Part shown: positions 9,396 to 17,935 of the stretch, in pieces
Position numbering within the stretch: position 1 is the stretch's first letter
Layout: every line of letters begins with the position of its first letter
From: Arcanobacterium pinnipediorum
GTDB lineage: Bacteria > Actinomycetota > Actinomycetes > Actinomycetales > Actinomycetaceae
Reading direction: 5' to 3'
DNA: 64,000 nt
NCBI RefSeq assembly: GCF_023973165.1
Contig: NZ_CP099547.1
Span: 124,001 to 188,000, forward strand
The notes under the pieces: generated by a model
Seen by the model: the letters and a program-made list of their open reading frames with translations, nothing else
What the model was told of the DNA's origin: nothing
Databases searched by the model: none
Position numbers and translations under genes: made by a program

Positions 9396-11579
9396 TTAAC
9401 GGGCATTGCGTAAGCGTAGCGAGTTGGCAACAACGATAACTGACGAGCTTGCCATTGCGATAGCAGCTAGTCCGGGGGCGATAATTCCGAAAACTGCCAG
9501 TGGAATGGCGATCAGGTTGTATCCGAATGCCCACGCGAGATTTTCTTTAATGATACGCAAGGTTTTTTGGCCGATACGTAGCATTTTCGGGATTGCGTTG
9601 ATCCGCGATTCAACGATGGTCACATCAGCGCTTGCTTGCGCCACATCGGTGCCGCTTCCCATCGCAATAGAAAGATCAGCTGCAGCTAGTGCGGCAGCGT
9701 CGTTGATCCCATCGCCGACCATAGCAACTTTTTTCCCTGCTTTATGGAGCTCGGTGATAAGCGCATATTTATCTTCAGGCAAGACGTTGGCGTGAACTGT
9801 GGTGATACCTAACGTGGCAGCGATATCGGTGGCACTGGCGAGGTTGTCGCCGGTAACCATCATCGGTTCGATACCCTGATCGCGCAACCACGTCAAAGTC
9901 TGAATCGCATCGGTTCGGATCGTATCACGCAAGACGACGTAGCCATAAAATTCGTTTCGGCTTGCGCAGGCGACGATTGTTCCAGGCTCGTCGAGTTCTG
10001 GAACCGGTGCCTGGTTTTCACGTAGCCACGCCAAGCTTCCGGCGAATATTTGTTCGTTGTTCCAGCGGGCGCTTAATCCGCGGCCGGCTGCTTCGCGCAC
10101 ATCGGTAACGGTGATGGGTTCGATTCCGCGCACTTGAGCGCTGGCGAGAAGTGCGCGCGCCAGCGGGTGGTTGGAGTGGGTTTCGATTCCGGCAAGCACG
10201 GCTAGGGTGTTAATCGAAGAGTGATTAACGACGTCGGTCATCTTAAGTTCTCCGGTGGTCAGGGTGCCGGTTTTATCTAGCGCGATCGCATCTAGTGAGT
10301 GCGCATTTTCTAAGGCTTCAGGGCCCGAGATAAGGATACCGAATTGAGATAGGCGGCCCGAACCTACCAACAGTGCAGTTGGGGTTGCAAGGCCTAATGC
10401 GCATGGGCAGGCTACCACGAGCACAGTGATGGCAGATGAGAGCGCCATATCCAGGGAATTGTCGAAAAGCAGGATGCGGGCGATTAGGGTAATGAGTGCG
10501 ATGAGAAGAACACCGGGGACGAATACGGCCGCGATTTGATCGGCGAGTCGTTGGATGGGTGCTTTTCCTACTTGGGCTTGTTCGAGAAGTTTACCCATCT
10601 GGGCAAGGGTGGTATCGGAGCCAACGCGAGTGGCGCGAATACGCAACGAACCGTTGGTTACTAGGGTAGCGCCGATAACGCGATCGCCTTCGGTTGCATC
10701 AATGGGGGTTGATTCGCCGGTGATGAGCGAGGCATCGACGGCGCTAGAGCCAGAAACGACGATGCCATCGGTTGGAATCTTTTGACCGGCGTGAACCACG
10801 AATACGTCATCGACTTCGAGGTTGGCGGCCGGGATTGTCTCGTTGGTAGGGGTGCCGTCGGCGCGTTGAACCAGGTGGGCTGAGGGCGCACCGGTTGATA
10901 GCAGGAGGCGCAAGGCGTCACCAGCGTGACGCCGGGAACGTGATTCTAGCCATCGTCCCAACAGTAAGAAGGTGACGATCATGGCGGCAGATTCGACGTA
11001 AATATGGGTGTGTCCGTGGGCGTCAAGGCTTAGTAGCCCACTCATTGACATGGTGTAGCCTAAGTGCCCGGCCCCGCCAAATAGAAGCGCCCACAGTGAC
11101 CATGCCATAGAGGCGATGACGCCTAACGATACGAGGGTGTCCATGGTTGATGCACCGTGACGGCCAGCGGAGAATGCTGCCTTGTGGAAGGGCCAGCCGC
11201 CCCAGAATGCCACGGGGATGCCTAGCGCGCTCACTAGCCATTGCCAGCCGGTAAATTGGAAGGCAGGAATCATGGACAGTGCAATAATGGGAACGCTCAA
11301 GATTACGGACACGATGAATCGACGTCGAAAATCGTTACTGCGGGCCTCAGACTCGGTGGTGTCGAGGGTGTCATCTTTAGCAACGGTTGCGCCATAGCCA
11401 GCCTTTTCGACGACGGCGATAAGATCTGCGTTAGTTAATTCTGCAGGGAATTCGACGTGGGCGCGTTCGGTAGCTAAATTAACGACGGCGCTTACGCCTG
11501 GAACTTTGTTGAGTTTCTTTTCCACACGTGCCGAGCACGACGCGCAGGTCATGCCCGTAATCTTGAGATCGACGTTCAC
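9396..11579 (-). CDS. copA: copper-translocating P1B-type ATPase
   Basis: A 727-residue P-type ATPase that exports Cu(I) across the cytoplasmic membrane. It has one N-terminal heavy-metal-associated domain with GMTCASC (Cys12 and Cys15), the transmembrane metal motif CPCALGLATPTAL (near residue 390), the phosphorylation site DKTGTLTTGE (near 435) and the hinge GDGINDAAALAAADLSIAMG (near 623). The CPC motif with a CxxC domain points to copper rather than zinc or cadmium. Its start overlaps the stop of the preceding copper chaperone gene by four bases (ATGA), so the two are translationally coupled. No CsoR or CueR gene is seen nearby. Confidence 0.95.
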   Translation of the reverse strand: MNVDLKITGMTCASCSARVEKKLNKVPGVSAVVNLATERAHVEFPAELTNADLIAVVEKAGYGATVAKDDTLDTTESEARSNDFRRRFIVSVILSVPIIALSMIPAFQFTGWQWLVSALGIPVAFWGGWPFHKAAFSAGRHGASTMDTLVSLGVIASMAWSLWALLFGGAGHLGYTMSMSGLLSLDAHGHTHIYVESAAMIVTFLLLGRWLESRSRRHAGDALRLLLSTGAPSAHLVQRADGTPTNETIPAANLEVDDVFVVHAGQKIPTDGIVVSGSSAVDASLITGESTPIDATEGDRVIGATLVTNGSLRIRATRVGSDTTLAQMGKLLEQAQVGKAPIQRLADQIAAVFVPGVLLIALITLIARILLFDNSLDMALSSAITVLVVACPCALGLATPTALLVGSGRLSQFGILISGPEALENAHSLDAIALDKTGTLTTGELKMTDVVNHSSINTLAVLAGIETHSNHPLARALLASAQVRGIEPITVTDVREAAGRGLSARWNNEQIFAGSLAWLRENQAPVPELDEPGTIVACASRNEFYGYVVLRDTIRTDAIQTLTWLRDQGIEPMMVTGDNLASATDIAATLGITTVHANVLPEDKYALITELHKAGKKVAMVGDGINDAAALAAADLSIAMGSGTDVAQASADVTIVESRINAIPKMLRIGQKTLRIIKENLAWAFGYNLIAIPLAVFGIIAPGLAAIAMASSSVIVVANSLRLRNAR

Positions 11580-11806
11580 TTTACGTTAATGCTTTCCACG
11601 GTGTAGTCTCCGGCTTCGCTAACTGCTTCGCGAATATCTTCATCGGAAAGCGGAGAGTTCGAATCGAAGGTGACGATTGAGGTTTGACCAGCGTGGAGGT
11701 CAACATTGATGTTTGATACCCCGGCTAGTGCGCTAAGTTCGTCGGTGACGTGTTGGGCGCAGTGGCCACAGGTCATGCCAGAAATTTCGAGAGTTGTTTG
11801 AGACAT
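11576..11806 (-). CDS. copZ: CopZ-like copper chaperone (HMA domain)
   Basis: A 76-residue single-domain protein with the ferredoxin-like heavy-metal-associated fold, starting MSQTTLEISGMTCGHCAQHV; the CxxC pair binds Cu(I) and passes it to CopA. The start at 11806 is chosen because AAAGGA lies six bases upstream; an ATG five codons earlier would place that site inside the gene. The four-base overlap with copA supports a two-protein copper efflux module. The length is that of stand-alone chaperones. Confidence 0.93.
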   Translation of the reverse strand: MSQTTLEISGMTCGHCAQHVTDELSALAGVSNINVDLHAGQTSIVTFDSNSPLSDEDIREAVSEAGDYTVESINVK

Positions 11807-11831
11807 TGGAAGTCCTTTCATTTTTAACTAT

Positions 11832-11871
11832 TTCGCCCCGCTACTAATCATGGCATAAGTAGCGGGGCGAA
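11832..11871 (-). terminator. strong hairpin between the unknown 487-aa gene and copZ
   Basis: A perfect 14-bp stem (arms 11832-11845 and 11858-11871) with a 12-base loop lies just after the stop of the minus-strand gene at 11890 and before copZ. A clear U-tract is absent on the minus strand, so it may be a weak terminator or a processing or stability element. Confidence 0.6.
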
Positions 11872-11889
11872 GGAAGATCCCAGTTTTGG

Positions 11890-13353
11890 TTATTTGGAAA
11901 CAGCGACCATATTCGTCGTTAAATCGCTGTAAGTTCGCTCATGGCTGGCAGTGCCCAAACCGAAGGAACTACCGGAGTGGGTATCTGAGGAAACCTTGGC
12001 GGCAAGCCATTGTGGAACTGGATGCCCGCTGGCTTTAACGAGTGCCAACTCGCGTGCCCACTGGGTATCGGGTACCAGATCGGCATAGGGAGGTTCGGCT
12101 TTAGCGTTGAGTGAAACTGAGCCTTGGCCATCTTTCTTCGCTTGCATAACGATTGCGAAGAAAGGTGCTTGCCCTGATTTCGTACGCAGTTTTTTGAGTT
12201 GGCGCAGGTAATGGACAATCGCAGTTGGAATAACTTTCAACTGTGCGCCTTGACCGTTGGCGAGCAGGGCAGTGGCTTCATAGGCCACGTGATCACCAAT
12301 GATTTGTGCCTGGAGTGATAGTTCAGTCCAGCTTGGTGGTGTTGTTTGCCCAAGAAGATTAAACGCCTCTTGAACTACAGTGTTTTGATCGTCTATCTGC
12401 AAGGCTTCGGTGCGTTGCGTGGTGATCGCTGGTCGTTCACTGACTGACCAAGATACAGGACTTGCCTCGTGTTTATTTTGATTTTCCAGATTTTCCGGCA
12501 ACGCGAGCGCAGTATAGGTTCCGCCAGCCCAACGCTGGAAATTCACTGTAGAGCAGTAAGGCGCATCGGGAATCAGGGAGGCAATTTGGAACATGAGCGG
12601 ATGTTCCTCGGTTGAAACGGCACGCAAAATCCGTACCGGAATACCAGAAAGTTGAGCAGTGATTAACGGGGTATAGATTGAAAACGACTCGTCGTAGGCG
12701 ATGCGTTTTGCCCACAGTTGATTTTCTAGCTGTTCGAAACCGGATTCATTTTCGGGCTCAAAGGGGCACACCAGCGTTACTGCAACCGGTTGATCGTTTT
12801 CGAGTTCCACATCGCAGGGCACATCTCCCCAGTCTCGTTTGACTGCAGCGCCAGCAAACGGCGAAGGAACTGTGGCCACAAACTCTCCCGTTTGACTATT
12901 TTCCCAGCCAAAAGTTATGCCATGGTAAACACCGCGAAGCACTGGTTCTGTTTCGCCAGGAATAAAGCTCCATAATCTCGAACCAGTGGTGATACGTGTG
13001 GGTTCAACTAAGATGAGCTCGGTTGTGACTCCGCCTCCGGTTACGATTCCCGAACCGTCGAACGGAGCGTGTTCAATGACCCCGCCGCGAAATGCTTGCC
13101 GATGCAGGGGACCAACTGCAGGGCGGGTCTGGGTAAACGCATCTGCCGGCAGATGAAGCACATGGAGTGGGCCATCATCGGTAAATGGCGATCCAGGATA
13201 GCGTAGCTGGAGAATATCGAGCAGTGCGCTGATATCTGTAATCTCAGCGACTTTTGCTGCATCAACTGCAAAACCTGCGATCAGATCGTAGCCATGATCT
13301 AGGTAGGAAGAAAGCTGACTATCTGAGACAGCCATTAAATAGGTGACGGACAC
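11890..13353 (-). CDS. uncharacterised 487-residue protein
   Basis: Not recognised. The product is soluble, with no signal peptide or membrane helix. The GTG start at 13353 (MSVTYLMAVSDSQL) is supported by AAGGGA seven bases upstream. The N-terminal 300 residues are rich in beta-type segments with several Gly/Trp motifs (GSRLWSFIPGE, HGITFGWENSQTG). The C-terminal part (about residues 320-430: PPSWTELSLQAQIIGDHVAYEATAL, later YLRQLKKLR) vaguely resembles the YezG-like immunity fold with its Trp at the domain start, but I cannot establish homology. It is a single gene ended by a hairpin, 83 bp downstream of DedA. Codon use is like its neighbours. Confidence 0.75.
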   Translation of the reverse strand: MSVTYLMAVSDSQLSSYLDHGYDLIAGFAVDAAKVAEITDISALLDILQLRYPGSPFTDDGPLHVLHLPADAFTQTRPAVGPLHRQAFRGGVIEHAPFDGSGIVTGGGVTTELILVEPTRITTGSRLWSFIPGETEPVLRGVYHGITFGWENSQTGEFVATVPSPFAGAAVKRDWGDVPCDVELENDQPVAVTLVCPFEPENESGFEQLENQLWAKRIAYDESFSIYTPLITAQLSGIPVRILRAVSTEEHPLMFQIASLIPDAPYCSTVNFQRWAGGTYTALALPENLENQNKHEASPVSWSVSERPAITTQRTEALQIDDQNTVVQEAFNLLGQTTPPSWTELSLQAQIIGDHVAYEATALLANGQGAQLKVIPTAIVHYLRQLKKLRTKSGQAPFFAIVMQAKKDGQGSVSLNAKAEPPYADLVPDTQWARELALVKASGHPVPQWLAAKVSSDTHSGSSFGLGTASHERTYSDLTTNMVAVSK

Positions 13354-13436
13354 GTACTATCCCTTCGTTGGACTCTCATAACAACGATACCGGGATACGT
13401 GCTACTTGGGTAGTTAGGGCAAAGATAACGGTAGGA

Positions 13437-14102
13437 TTAGCGCTTTTTGCTGGCGCGAATCCGGATCACGGCCCATACGATCAATGCGATCACAATGATC
13501 ACAGCCATGATTTTCGATCCTAGCCCAACATAGTTTTCAACTAGGGCCCAGTTATCTCCAAGAAGGTAGCCGGCAGATATCAAAGCTGTATTCCATATCA
13601 ACGATCCGGCAGTGGTCAATACGATAAACAGAGCAATATTCATTTTAACAATGCCTGCGGGCAGTGAAATCAATGAACGAAAGATCGGTAACATACGACC
13701 AAAAAACACGGTTGGCTTATCGTATTTTTCAAAAAAGTTTTCGGTTTTATCGACGTCGGACTCCCGGGTTAACGGTAGCCACAACAAAAGTGCGCGGGAA
13801 CGTTCGCGCCCAAAAAGATAGGCGATGCCGTAGAGGATTAACGCTCCAAGTAACGAGCCGAGCGTTGACCAGATCAAGGCGCCCGCAAAACTCAAAGTCC
13901 CCCCTTGCGATGCGGTGAAACCGGCTAGCGGTAGCACAACTTCAGAAGGTATAGGAGGGAAGACGTTTTCAATCGCGATAATCAATGCTAGTCCGAACCC
14001 GCCGAGCGTATTCATTAGCTCAACGGTCCAAGCTGCGATCCCAGAAAGATCTTGCGAATCGACTGCTTGTGCGGCAAAGGTTATCAATGGAGAAGTCAGC
14101 AT
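13437..14102 (-). CDS. DedA-family membrane protein
   Basis: A 221-residue integral membrane protein of the DedA/SNARE-associated superfamily. It shows the hallmark IENVFPPIPSEVVLPLAGF near the N-terminus (residues about 42-60), re-entrant glycine-rich helices, the conserved FFGRMLPIFRSLISLPAGI segment (about 132-152) and a positively charged C-terminal tail. DedA proteins support membrane homeostasis; several are undecaprenyl-phosphate or phospholipid translocases, and which one this is cannot be told. It follows the holin-like gene by 13 bp and is probably in the same minus-strand unit. Confidence 0.92.
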   Translation of the reverse strand: MLTSPLITFAAQAVDSQDLSGIAAWTVELMNTLGGFGLALIIAIENVFPPIPSEVVLPLAGFTASQGGTLSFAGALIWSTLGSLLGALILYGIAYLFGRERSRALLLWLPLTRESDVDKTENFFEKYDKPTVFFGRMLPIFRSLISLPAGIVKMNIALFIVLTTAGSLIWNTALISAGYLLGDNWALVENYVGLGSKIMAVIIVIALIVWAVIRIRASKKR

Positions 14103-14115
14103 AGGCTTAAGTATC

Positions 14116-14520
14116 TCACCTACGTTTTGCCGGGAGGATAATTTCGATAGCGGTGTTCACCACTGAGATCACGATGCCTCCAACGATAGCCCATGTAAAT
14201 GTATCAACCGAGATGCCAATTCCGACTTGATGAGAAATCCAACTGGTCAGCATCAGCATTCCAGCATTGACGATGACGAAGAATAATCCGAGAGTCAAAA
14301 TGTAGAACGGTAGCGAAAAGAGCTTAACGATTGGGCGTACAAAAGAATTAACGAACGATAAGATCAGTCCGCCCACAAGCAAAGCGATGATCATGCGTAG
14401 CTGCGGATCGAGATTGGATTGAGTCTCGATACTAGGTTCAAGCAAGGCAAAGCCGTTAAAGAGCAACGTTGTTACCCACAGGGCAAGTGCGTTGGATAAG
14501 ATACGAACAAGAAATTTCAT
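14116..14520 (-). CDS. four-TM holin-like protein (Phage_holin_4_2/Mycobact_4TMS type)
   Basis: A 134-residue protein made almost wholly of four hydrophobic helices (about 8-28, 42-62, 70-95 and 108-128). The segment GGLILSFVNSFVRPIVKLFSLPFYILTLG matches the family found widely in actinobacterial and cyanobacterial chromosomes and named after phage holins. It is not in a prophage here, and chromosomal members have no proven lytic role. The gene lies between the YwiC-like and DedA genes. The ATG has no ribosome-binding site; a TAAGCT hexamer ends six bases upstream. Confidence 0.85.
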   Translation of the reverse strand: MKFLVRILSNALALWVTTLLFNGFALLEPSIETQSNLDPQLRMIIALLVGGLILSFVNSFVRPIVKLFSLPFYILTLGLFFVIVNAGMLMLTSWISHQVGIGISVDTFTWAIVGGIVISVVNTAIEIILPAKRR

Positions 14521-14526
14521 GGGCTT

Positions 14527-14532
14527 AGCTTA
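14527..14532 (-). promoter_or_regulatory. -10 hexamer of the 4-TM holin-like gene, leaderless type
   Basis: TAAGCT on the minus strand ends six bases before the start codon. It lies in the 17-bp gap after the YwiC-like gene, so the holin-like gene may have its own start site. Confidence 0.35.
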
Positions 14533-14537
14533 GCAGG

Positions 14538-15326
14538 TTAGTGCGATAGCAGCAGTGTGGCTGTCACACCGGCAGAAAAAACGATCTCTGCAATCCCAAG
14601 GATTTTAGCGCTCAGCCAGCCACGGCGTGCTCCCCACGTTGGTACTGCGATAGCTCGCGCCAACAGTATCGCCCATACTCCAGTGTGCCAATAAGAAACG
14701 TGGGTGCTTGGCACTGTTAGGAAACCAGATGAATCCAGTCCAGCAACTATCAACCATCCCCCATGCCATAGGACTGAAGTGATGAGCCAGGACATGTTCC
14801 CACGTTGGCGAATATTGGTTTTTATGTAGAACACTGTGCCCATGAAATAACCGAACACATATCCGGTTGTGATCCAAGCATCCGCCCACGAAAAGGATTG
14901 GGCAGACAAACTTCCTAAATGTGCGCTGACCATGAGCATCAGCGATGCGGCGCTCACCGTCACGGTATCGTTTAGCAGTGAACGATCCTTTCGTAACCAC
15001 GATTGCCAAAAAGTGATGGCGATAAGTGGGAGAAATACAGGGATCCAGATGAGCAAGGCTGGAGCATACCAGGCTAGAATCAAGCCCAAAATTATGCAGG
15101 GCAAACTATAAACAATAACCGGGGTACGATAGCGGGCCTTGGCGCGGCTACGCAGCCATAAACCTATGGCAAAGAACTCAAAATATCCAATCCACCATAG
15201 CGGAATTAAAACCAGATGTAGCCAGGACCATCCCGATAACGCAATCCCTAACAAGGGTGGGATGATAACCATAGCCCACGCGCCGTGATAGTTCGGAATC
15301 CAGCGCGTTCGTCGTCGAGAAACCAT
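14538..15326 (-). CDS. YwiC-like family membrane protein
   Basis: A 262-residue polytopic membrane protein with eight or so hydrophobic segments. The N-terminal motif IPNYHGAWAMVIIPPLLGI and the following WWIGYFEFFAIGLWLR and KARYRTPVIVYSL segments match the YwiC family, found in Bacillus and actinobacteria and without an established function. It starts four bases after the stop of the upstream extracytoplasmic protein gene, which indicates an operon. No catalytic motif is apparent. Confidence 0.82.
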   Translation of the reverse strand: MVSRRRTRWIPNYHGAWAMVIIPPLLGIALSGWSWLHLVLIPLWWIGYFEFFAIGLWLRSRAKARYRTPVIVYSLPCIILGLILAWYAPALLIWIPVFLPLIAITFWQSWLRKDRSLLNDTVTVSAASLMLMVSAHLGSLSAQSFSWADAWITTGYVFGYFMGTVFYIKTNIRQRGNMSWLITSVLWHGGWLIVAGLDSSGFLTVPSTHVSYWHTGVWAILLARAIAVPTWGARRGWLSAKILGIAEIVFSAGVTATLLLSH

Positions 15327-15330
15327 GGCG

Positions 15331-16227
15331 CTAGAACTGGTTAGCGTTCTGGCGGCTCAGTTCGAAACCGTGGCCGGTAAATTCTGACCAGCAGGTAATG
15401 CCACTCGAAGCTACCGTGCAGGCGTAGCCATTACTCGCCAGTGTTGTTCCGTAGGGGTATTGGGTTTCGCCAACGATTGCCGATAGACAGCCTCGCTTTG
15501 GTTGGTCCATCGATGGGTCGATCCGGAATGTGACCGGTTTGCCGGTGCAGGTATCGGGCGCACTCCAAGTATAGTTATTGATAGTGCACGAAGCGCCGTC
15601 AGATTCGATTGAACAGTGAATATTCTCCAAGCCGGTAGTAAATCTTCCGGTGGGGATTTCGGCATTATCTGGTGCTGGGCGCACCCGCGTTATCCATGCT
15701 GCGTCCGTAACAAGGGCATTGATTTGTGGTGGTGCTTGTGGATCAACGAGCGCATGCTGGACGGAGAGCAAGTGCGATTTCTTCGAGTCACATCGTTTGT
15801 CAAGGAGGGCTAGTGCGTCAGTGACTATTTTCTGGGAATCAGCATTCCATTGACCCTGGGAGTCAGCTGCTAACACAAAGTCAAAAAACGCTACCGCATC
15901 GGTCATCGGATCGGCACAAGACGATGTGGAAGCAGCCTGGCGCAACAACGTCCCGTCCAAGAGTTGTTGGCGTTGAGGATCAGCAGAAGGCTGCGTGTTT
16001 TGCTCGGGCTGGGTTGATTGTTGCGGATTGGCTAGTTCTTCTTGATTCGTTTGAGAGCTAGGCGCTTCAACAATATTGCGGCCTTGGTTGATGAAGAAGA
16101 CAAAGAAGATAATGATGCCAACAACAAAGAGGACGACGAGGCTGGCAATGAAAAAGTACAGTGGACCTCGCGACTGTGGCGAGCTCGGGGCATCAGATGA
16201 GTCAAACTGGTTGAGGTCGATCGACAT
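15331..16227 (-). CDS. membrane-anchored extracytoplasmic protein with Cys-rich TGHGF-type C-terminal domain
   Basis: A 298-residue protein. A short cytoplasmic N-terminus is followed by one membrane helix (about residues 23-49), a Gln/Pro/Ser-rich linker (50-85), an alpha-helical region and a C-terminal domain of about 95 residues with regularly placed cysteines (NIHCSIESDGASCTINNYTW, then YACTVASSGITCW and TGHGFELSR). That cysteine and TGHGF pattern recurs in secreted actinobacterial proteins of unknown role, placing this part outside the membrane. AAGGA lies five bases before the ATG at 16227. It is the first gene of a probable unit with the YwiC-like gene. Confidence 0.75.
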   Translation of the reverse strand: MSIDLNQFDSSDAPSSPQSRGPLYFFIASLVVLFVVGIIIFFVFFINQGRNIVEAPSSQTNQEELANPQQSTQPEQNTQPSADPQRQQLLDGTLLRQAASTSSCADPMTDAVAFFDFVLAADSQGQWNADSQKIVTDALALLDKRCDSKKSHLLSVQHALVDPQAPPQINALVTDAAWITRVRPAPDNAEIPTGRFTTGLENIHCSIESDGASCTINNYTWSAPDTCTGKPVTFRIDPSMDQPKRGCLSAIVGETQYPYGTTLASNGYACTVASSGITCWSEFTGHGFELSRQNANQF

Positions 16228-16341
16228 GTGGTCCTTAGTTTGAGTGCGTACGAATTTATCTTCACCCGTTACTCTACCCGATATAACGACCCTGCGGTAT
16301 CGTTGGTTTCATCAGCATATTCGAGAGTTGGAGGAGTGAGA

Positions 16342-17094
16342 ATGATTTTTTCGCCGGGTACTCGAACTGTAATTGTGCCGTTATTGGGAACGACGTTGGC
16401 GATGCTGGTTGAAGAAGCTCAAGAAGCTCAGCGCGCCGGAGCCGATATTATTGAGTGGCGTGTAGACATGCTCTTCGGGGAGCATCCGAATTTCTCTTTC
16501 TCCCAGCTCGGCTCAGAAATTATTCCGCAGCTTGTCCAAGCAACCCAAATACCGCTCATGCTAACTATTCGGACCGCCAGCCAAGGTGGTGCAGTTAAAG
16601 TCAGCGAGGGGCGTTACCGGTTGTTATTAGCTGAAATGCTCGATACGTTATTGCAATTGCGTGTTCCCGGGGATCGCATCGTCGTCGATATCGAGTATTG
16701 GCATCGGGCAGCTCCAGATTTGGCTCGCCGTGCCCAAGAGCTGGGTTATACGGTTGTTATTTCAGATCACAACTGGCTCTCAACCCCAGAGGCAGACATT
16801 TTACGGATCATGTATGACGACATGCTGGCAATTCCCGGGGTGGTCGCTAAACTCGCTGTTACCGCACACAATTCTGACGACGTCGATCGCCTGCTCGACG
16901 TCACTCGTGAGGTCACGGAAGAAACTCAGCGAATGGTTATTGCGGTGGCAATGAGTGAACAAGGGCGCCGGTCTCGGTTTGAAGGCTGGAACTATGGTTC
17001 GGTGGCTACCTTTGCTGCATGTTCGCGGCCCTCGGCTCCGGGCCAGCCACATATTTCTGAGATTTTGGCTGTCCGAGATGCTCCTGAAGCGTAA
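16342..17094 (+). CDS. aroD: type I 3-dehydroquinate dehydratase
   Basis: A 250-residue enzyme of the shikimate pathway that converts 3-dehydroquinate to 3-dehydroshikimate through a lysine Schiff base. The frame stays open upstream to 16228, but GGAGGAGTG directly before ATG 16342 and the usual family length fix this start. Visible landmarks are EWRVDMLF, MLTIRTASQGG, SDHNW (the histidine of the His/Lys pair), the Schiff-base lysine in GVVAKLAVTAHN and the substrate-closing end SRPSAPGQ. It stands alone, away from other aro genes, and is followed by a long hairpin shared with the convergent gene. Confidence 0.93.
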   Translation: MIFSPGTRTVIVPLLGTTLAMLVEEAQEAQRAGADIIEWRVDMLFGEHPNFSFSQLGSEIIPQLVQATQIPLMLTIRTASQGGAVKVSEGRYRLLLAEMLDTLLQLRVPGDRIVVDIEYWHRAAPDLARRAQELGYTVVISDHNWLSTPEADILRIMYDDMLAIPGVVAKLAVTAHNSDDVDRLLDVTREVTEETQRMVIAVAMSEQGRRSRFEGWNYGSVATFAACSRPSAPGQPHISEILAVRDAPEA

Positions 17095-17136
17095 AATGCG
17101 TGGGGCAGTTCAGTTCATGAACTGCCCCACGCATTT
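17094..17136. terminator. bidirectional terminator hairpin between convergent genes
   Basis: A perfect 19-bp stem (arms 17094-17112 and 17118-17136) with a five-base loop begins at the last base of the aroD stop codon. A-rich and T-rich ends flank it on both sides, so it can serve aroD and the convergent phosphoribosyltransferase gene. Confidence 0.85.
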
Positions 17137-17167
17137 AAGGATTTGTGACGCGAAAAGATCAGATCAC

Positions 17168-17671
17168 TTAATTTTGCGGCGTTACCGGCGGCTGTGAGGA
17201 CCACGGGAAAACGATCCATTTATCGGTAGCCTTCCAGAAATAATCAGGGGTGATTACCGAACGTGGTTTGTCATAGACAACTGCTGATCGCACATCAGCG
17301 CCGAGATCGGCAAGCATATCGACCGCCATTTTCAAGGTGCGGCCAGAATCGGCAACATCATCAACGATAAGGAGTTTCTTGCCTTTAATAGACTCCATAT
17401 CTAACAGTGGTTCGAGAAGGATCGGATCAGGTAACGTCTTTTCAACATCGGTATAGAATTCGATGTTCATTGCATCCGAAAGCTTGACTCCGAGGGCGTA
17501 GCTCAATGCACCGGCGGGTAAAAGTCCACCGCGAGCAATAGCGATAATTACTTCAGGCTCAAATCCTGAATCTGCGATTGTTTGAGCCAGTTCGCGCATT
17601 GCATCGCCAAACTCGGCCCAATGGAGAACTTCTTTTCCGGATGTATCTGTGGTATCTGCATGGTAAGCCAT
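17168..17671 (-). CDS. purine-type phosphoribosyltransferase (xanthine/hypoxanthine-like)
   Basis: A 167-residue cytosolic type I phosphoribosyltransferase. The PRPP-binding signature LLIVDDVADSGRTLKMA is at about 108-124, an IAIARGGLLPAGALSYALG segment binds pyrophosphate at about 43-61, and the tail DYFWKATDKWIVFPWSS resembles the base-binding hood of Gpt-like enzymes. It probably salvages xanthine, guanine or hypoxanthine to the nucleotide; the exact base is not decided by the sequence. The ATG at 17671 has no Shine-Dalgarno sequence and a TAAACT hexamer ends six bases upstream. Confidence 0.87.
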   Translation of the reverse strand: MAYHADTTDTSGKEVLHWAEFGDAMRELAQTIADSGFEPEVIIAIARGGLLPAGALSYALGVKLSDAMNIEFYTDVEKTLPDPILLEPLLDMESIKGKKLLIVDDVADSGRTLKMAVDMLADLGADVRSAVVYDKPRSVITPDYFWKATDKWIVFPWSSQPPVTPQN

Positions 17672-17677
17672 GACATG

Positions 17678-17683
17678 AGTTTA
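17678..17683 (-). promoter_or_regulatory. -10 hexamer of the phosphoribosyltransferase gene, leaderless type
   Basis: TAAACT on the minus strand ends six bases before the start codon, with no ribosome-binding site. Confidence 0.5.
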
Positions 17684-17830
17684 GCGCTTTTGAGACATTT
17701 GTATGTAATGGATTCATATAGTGAGAGCAGTTACCTCATTTTATGAAACGTTCTAAGTTCTCGAGCTGCTATTGCAGGAACAGATTTTCATAACGCGTGT
17801 GTTGTATAAAACATATCGCAGTGAATTGTT

Positions 17831-17850
17831 GAATAAGGGTACCCTAAATA
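17831..17850. promoter_or_regulatory. DtxR/MntR-type operator upstream of the metal importer
   Basis: The perfect palindrome AGGGTACCCT (17836-17845) is flanked by A/T-rich ends (AATA on the left, AAAT on the right), which gives the look of operators of DtxR-family manganese or iron repressors. It lies about 90 bp before the importer's first start codon, within or near the promoter. A DtxR-family gene lies just beyond the importer operon. Confidence 0.6.
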
Positions 17851-17935
17851 GATAGTCTCGTCTCTGAGAGAGTTGGCTGTCGCATACTGTCCTTTCTCAT
17901 GCAAGTATTCACTTTCTTCTGATGAAAGAGTATTT

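Noticed and set aside
14116..14520. Prophage holin
   Set aside because: The family name comes from phages, but no phage gene lies nearby and the protein is common on actinobacterial chromosomes.
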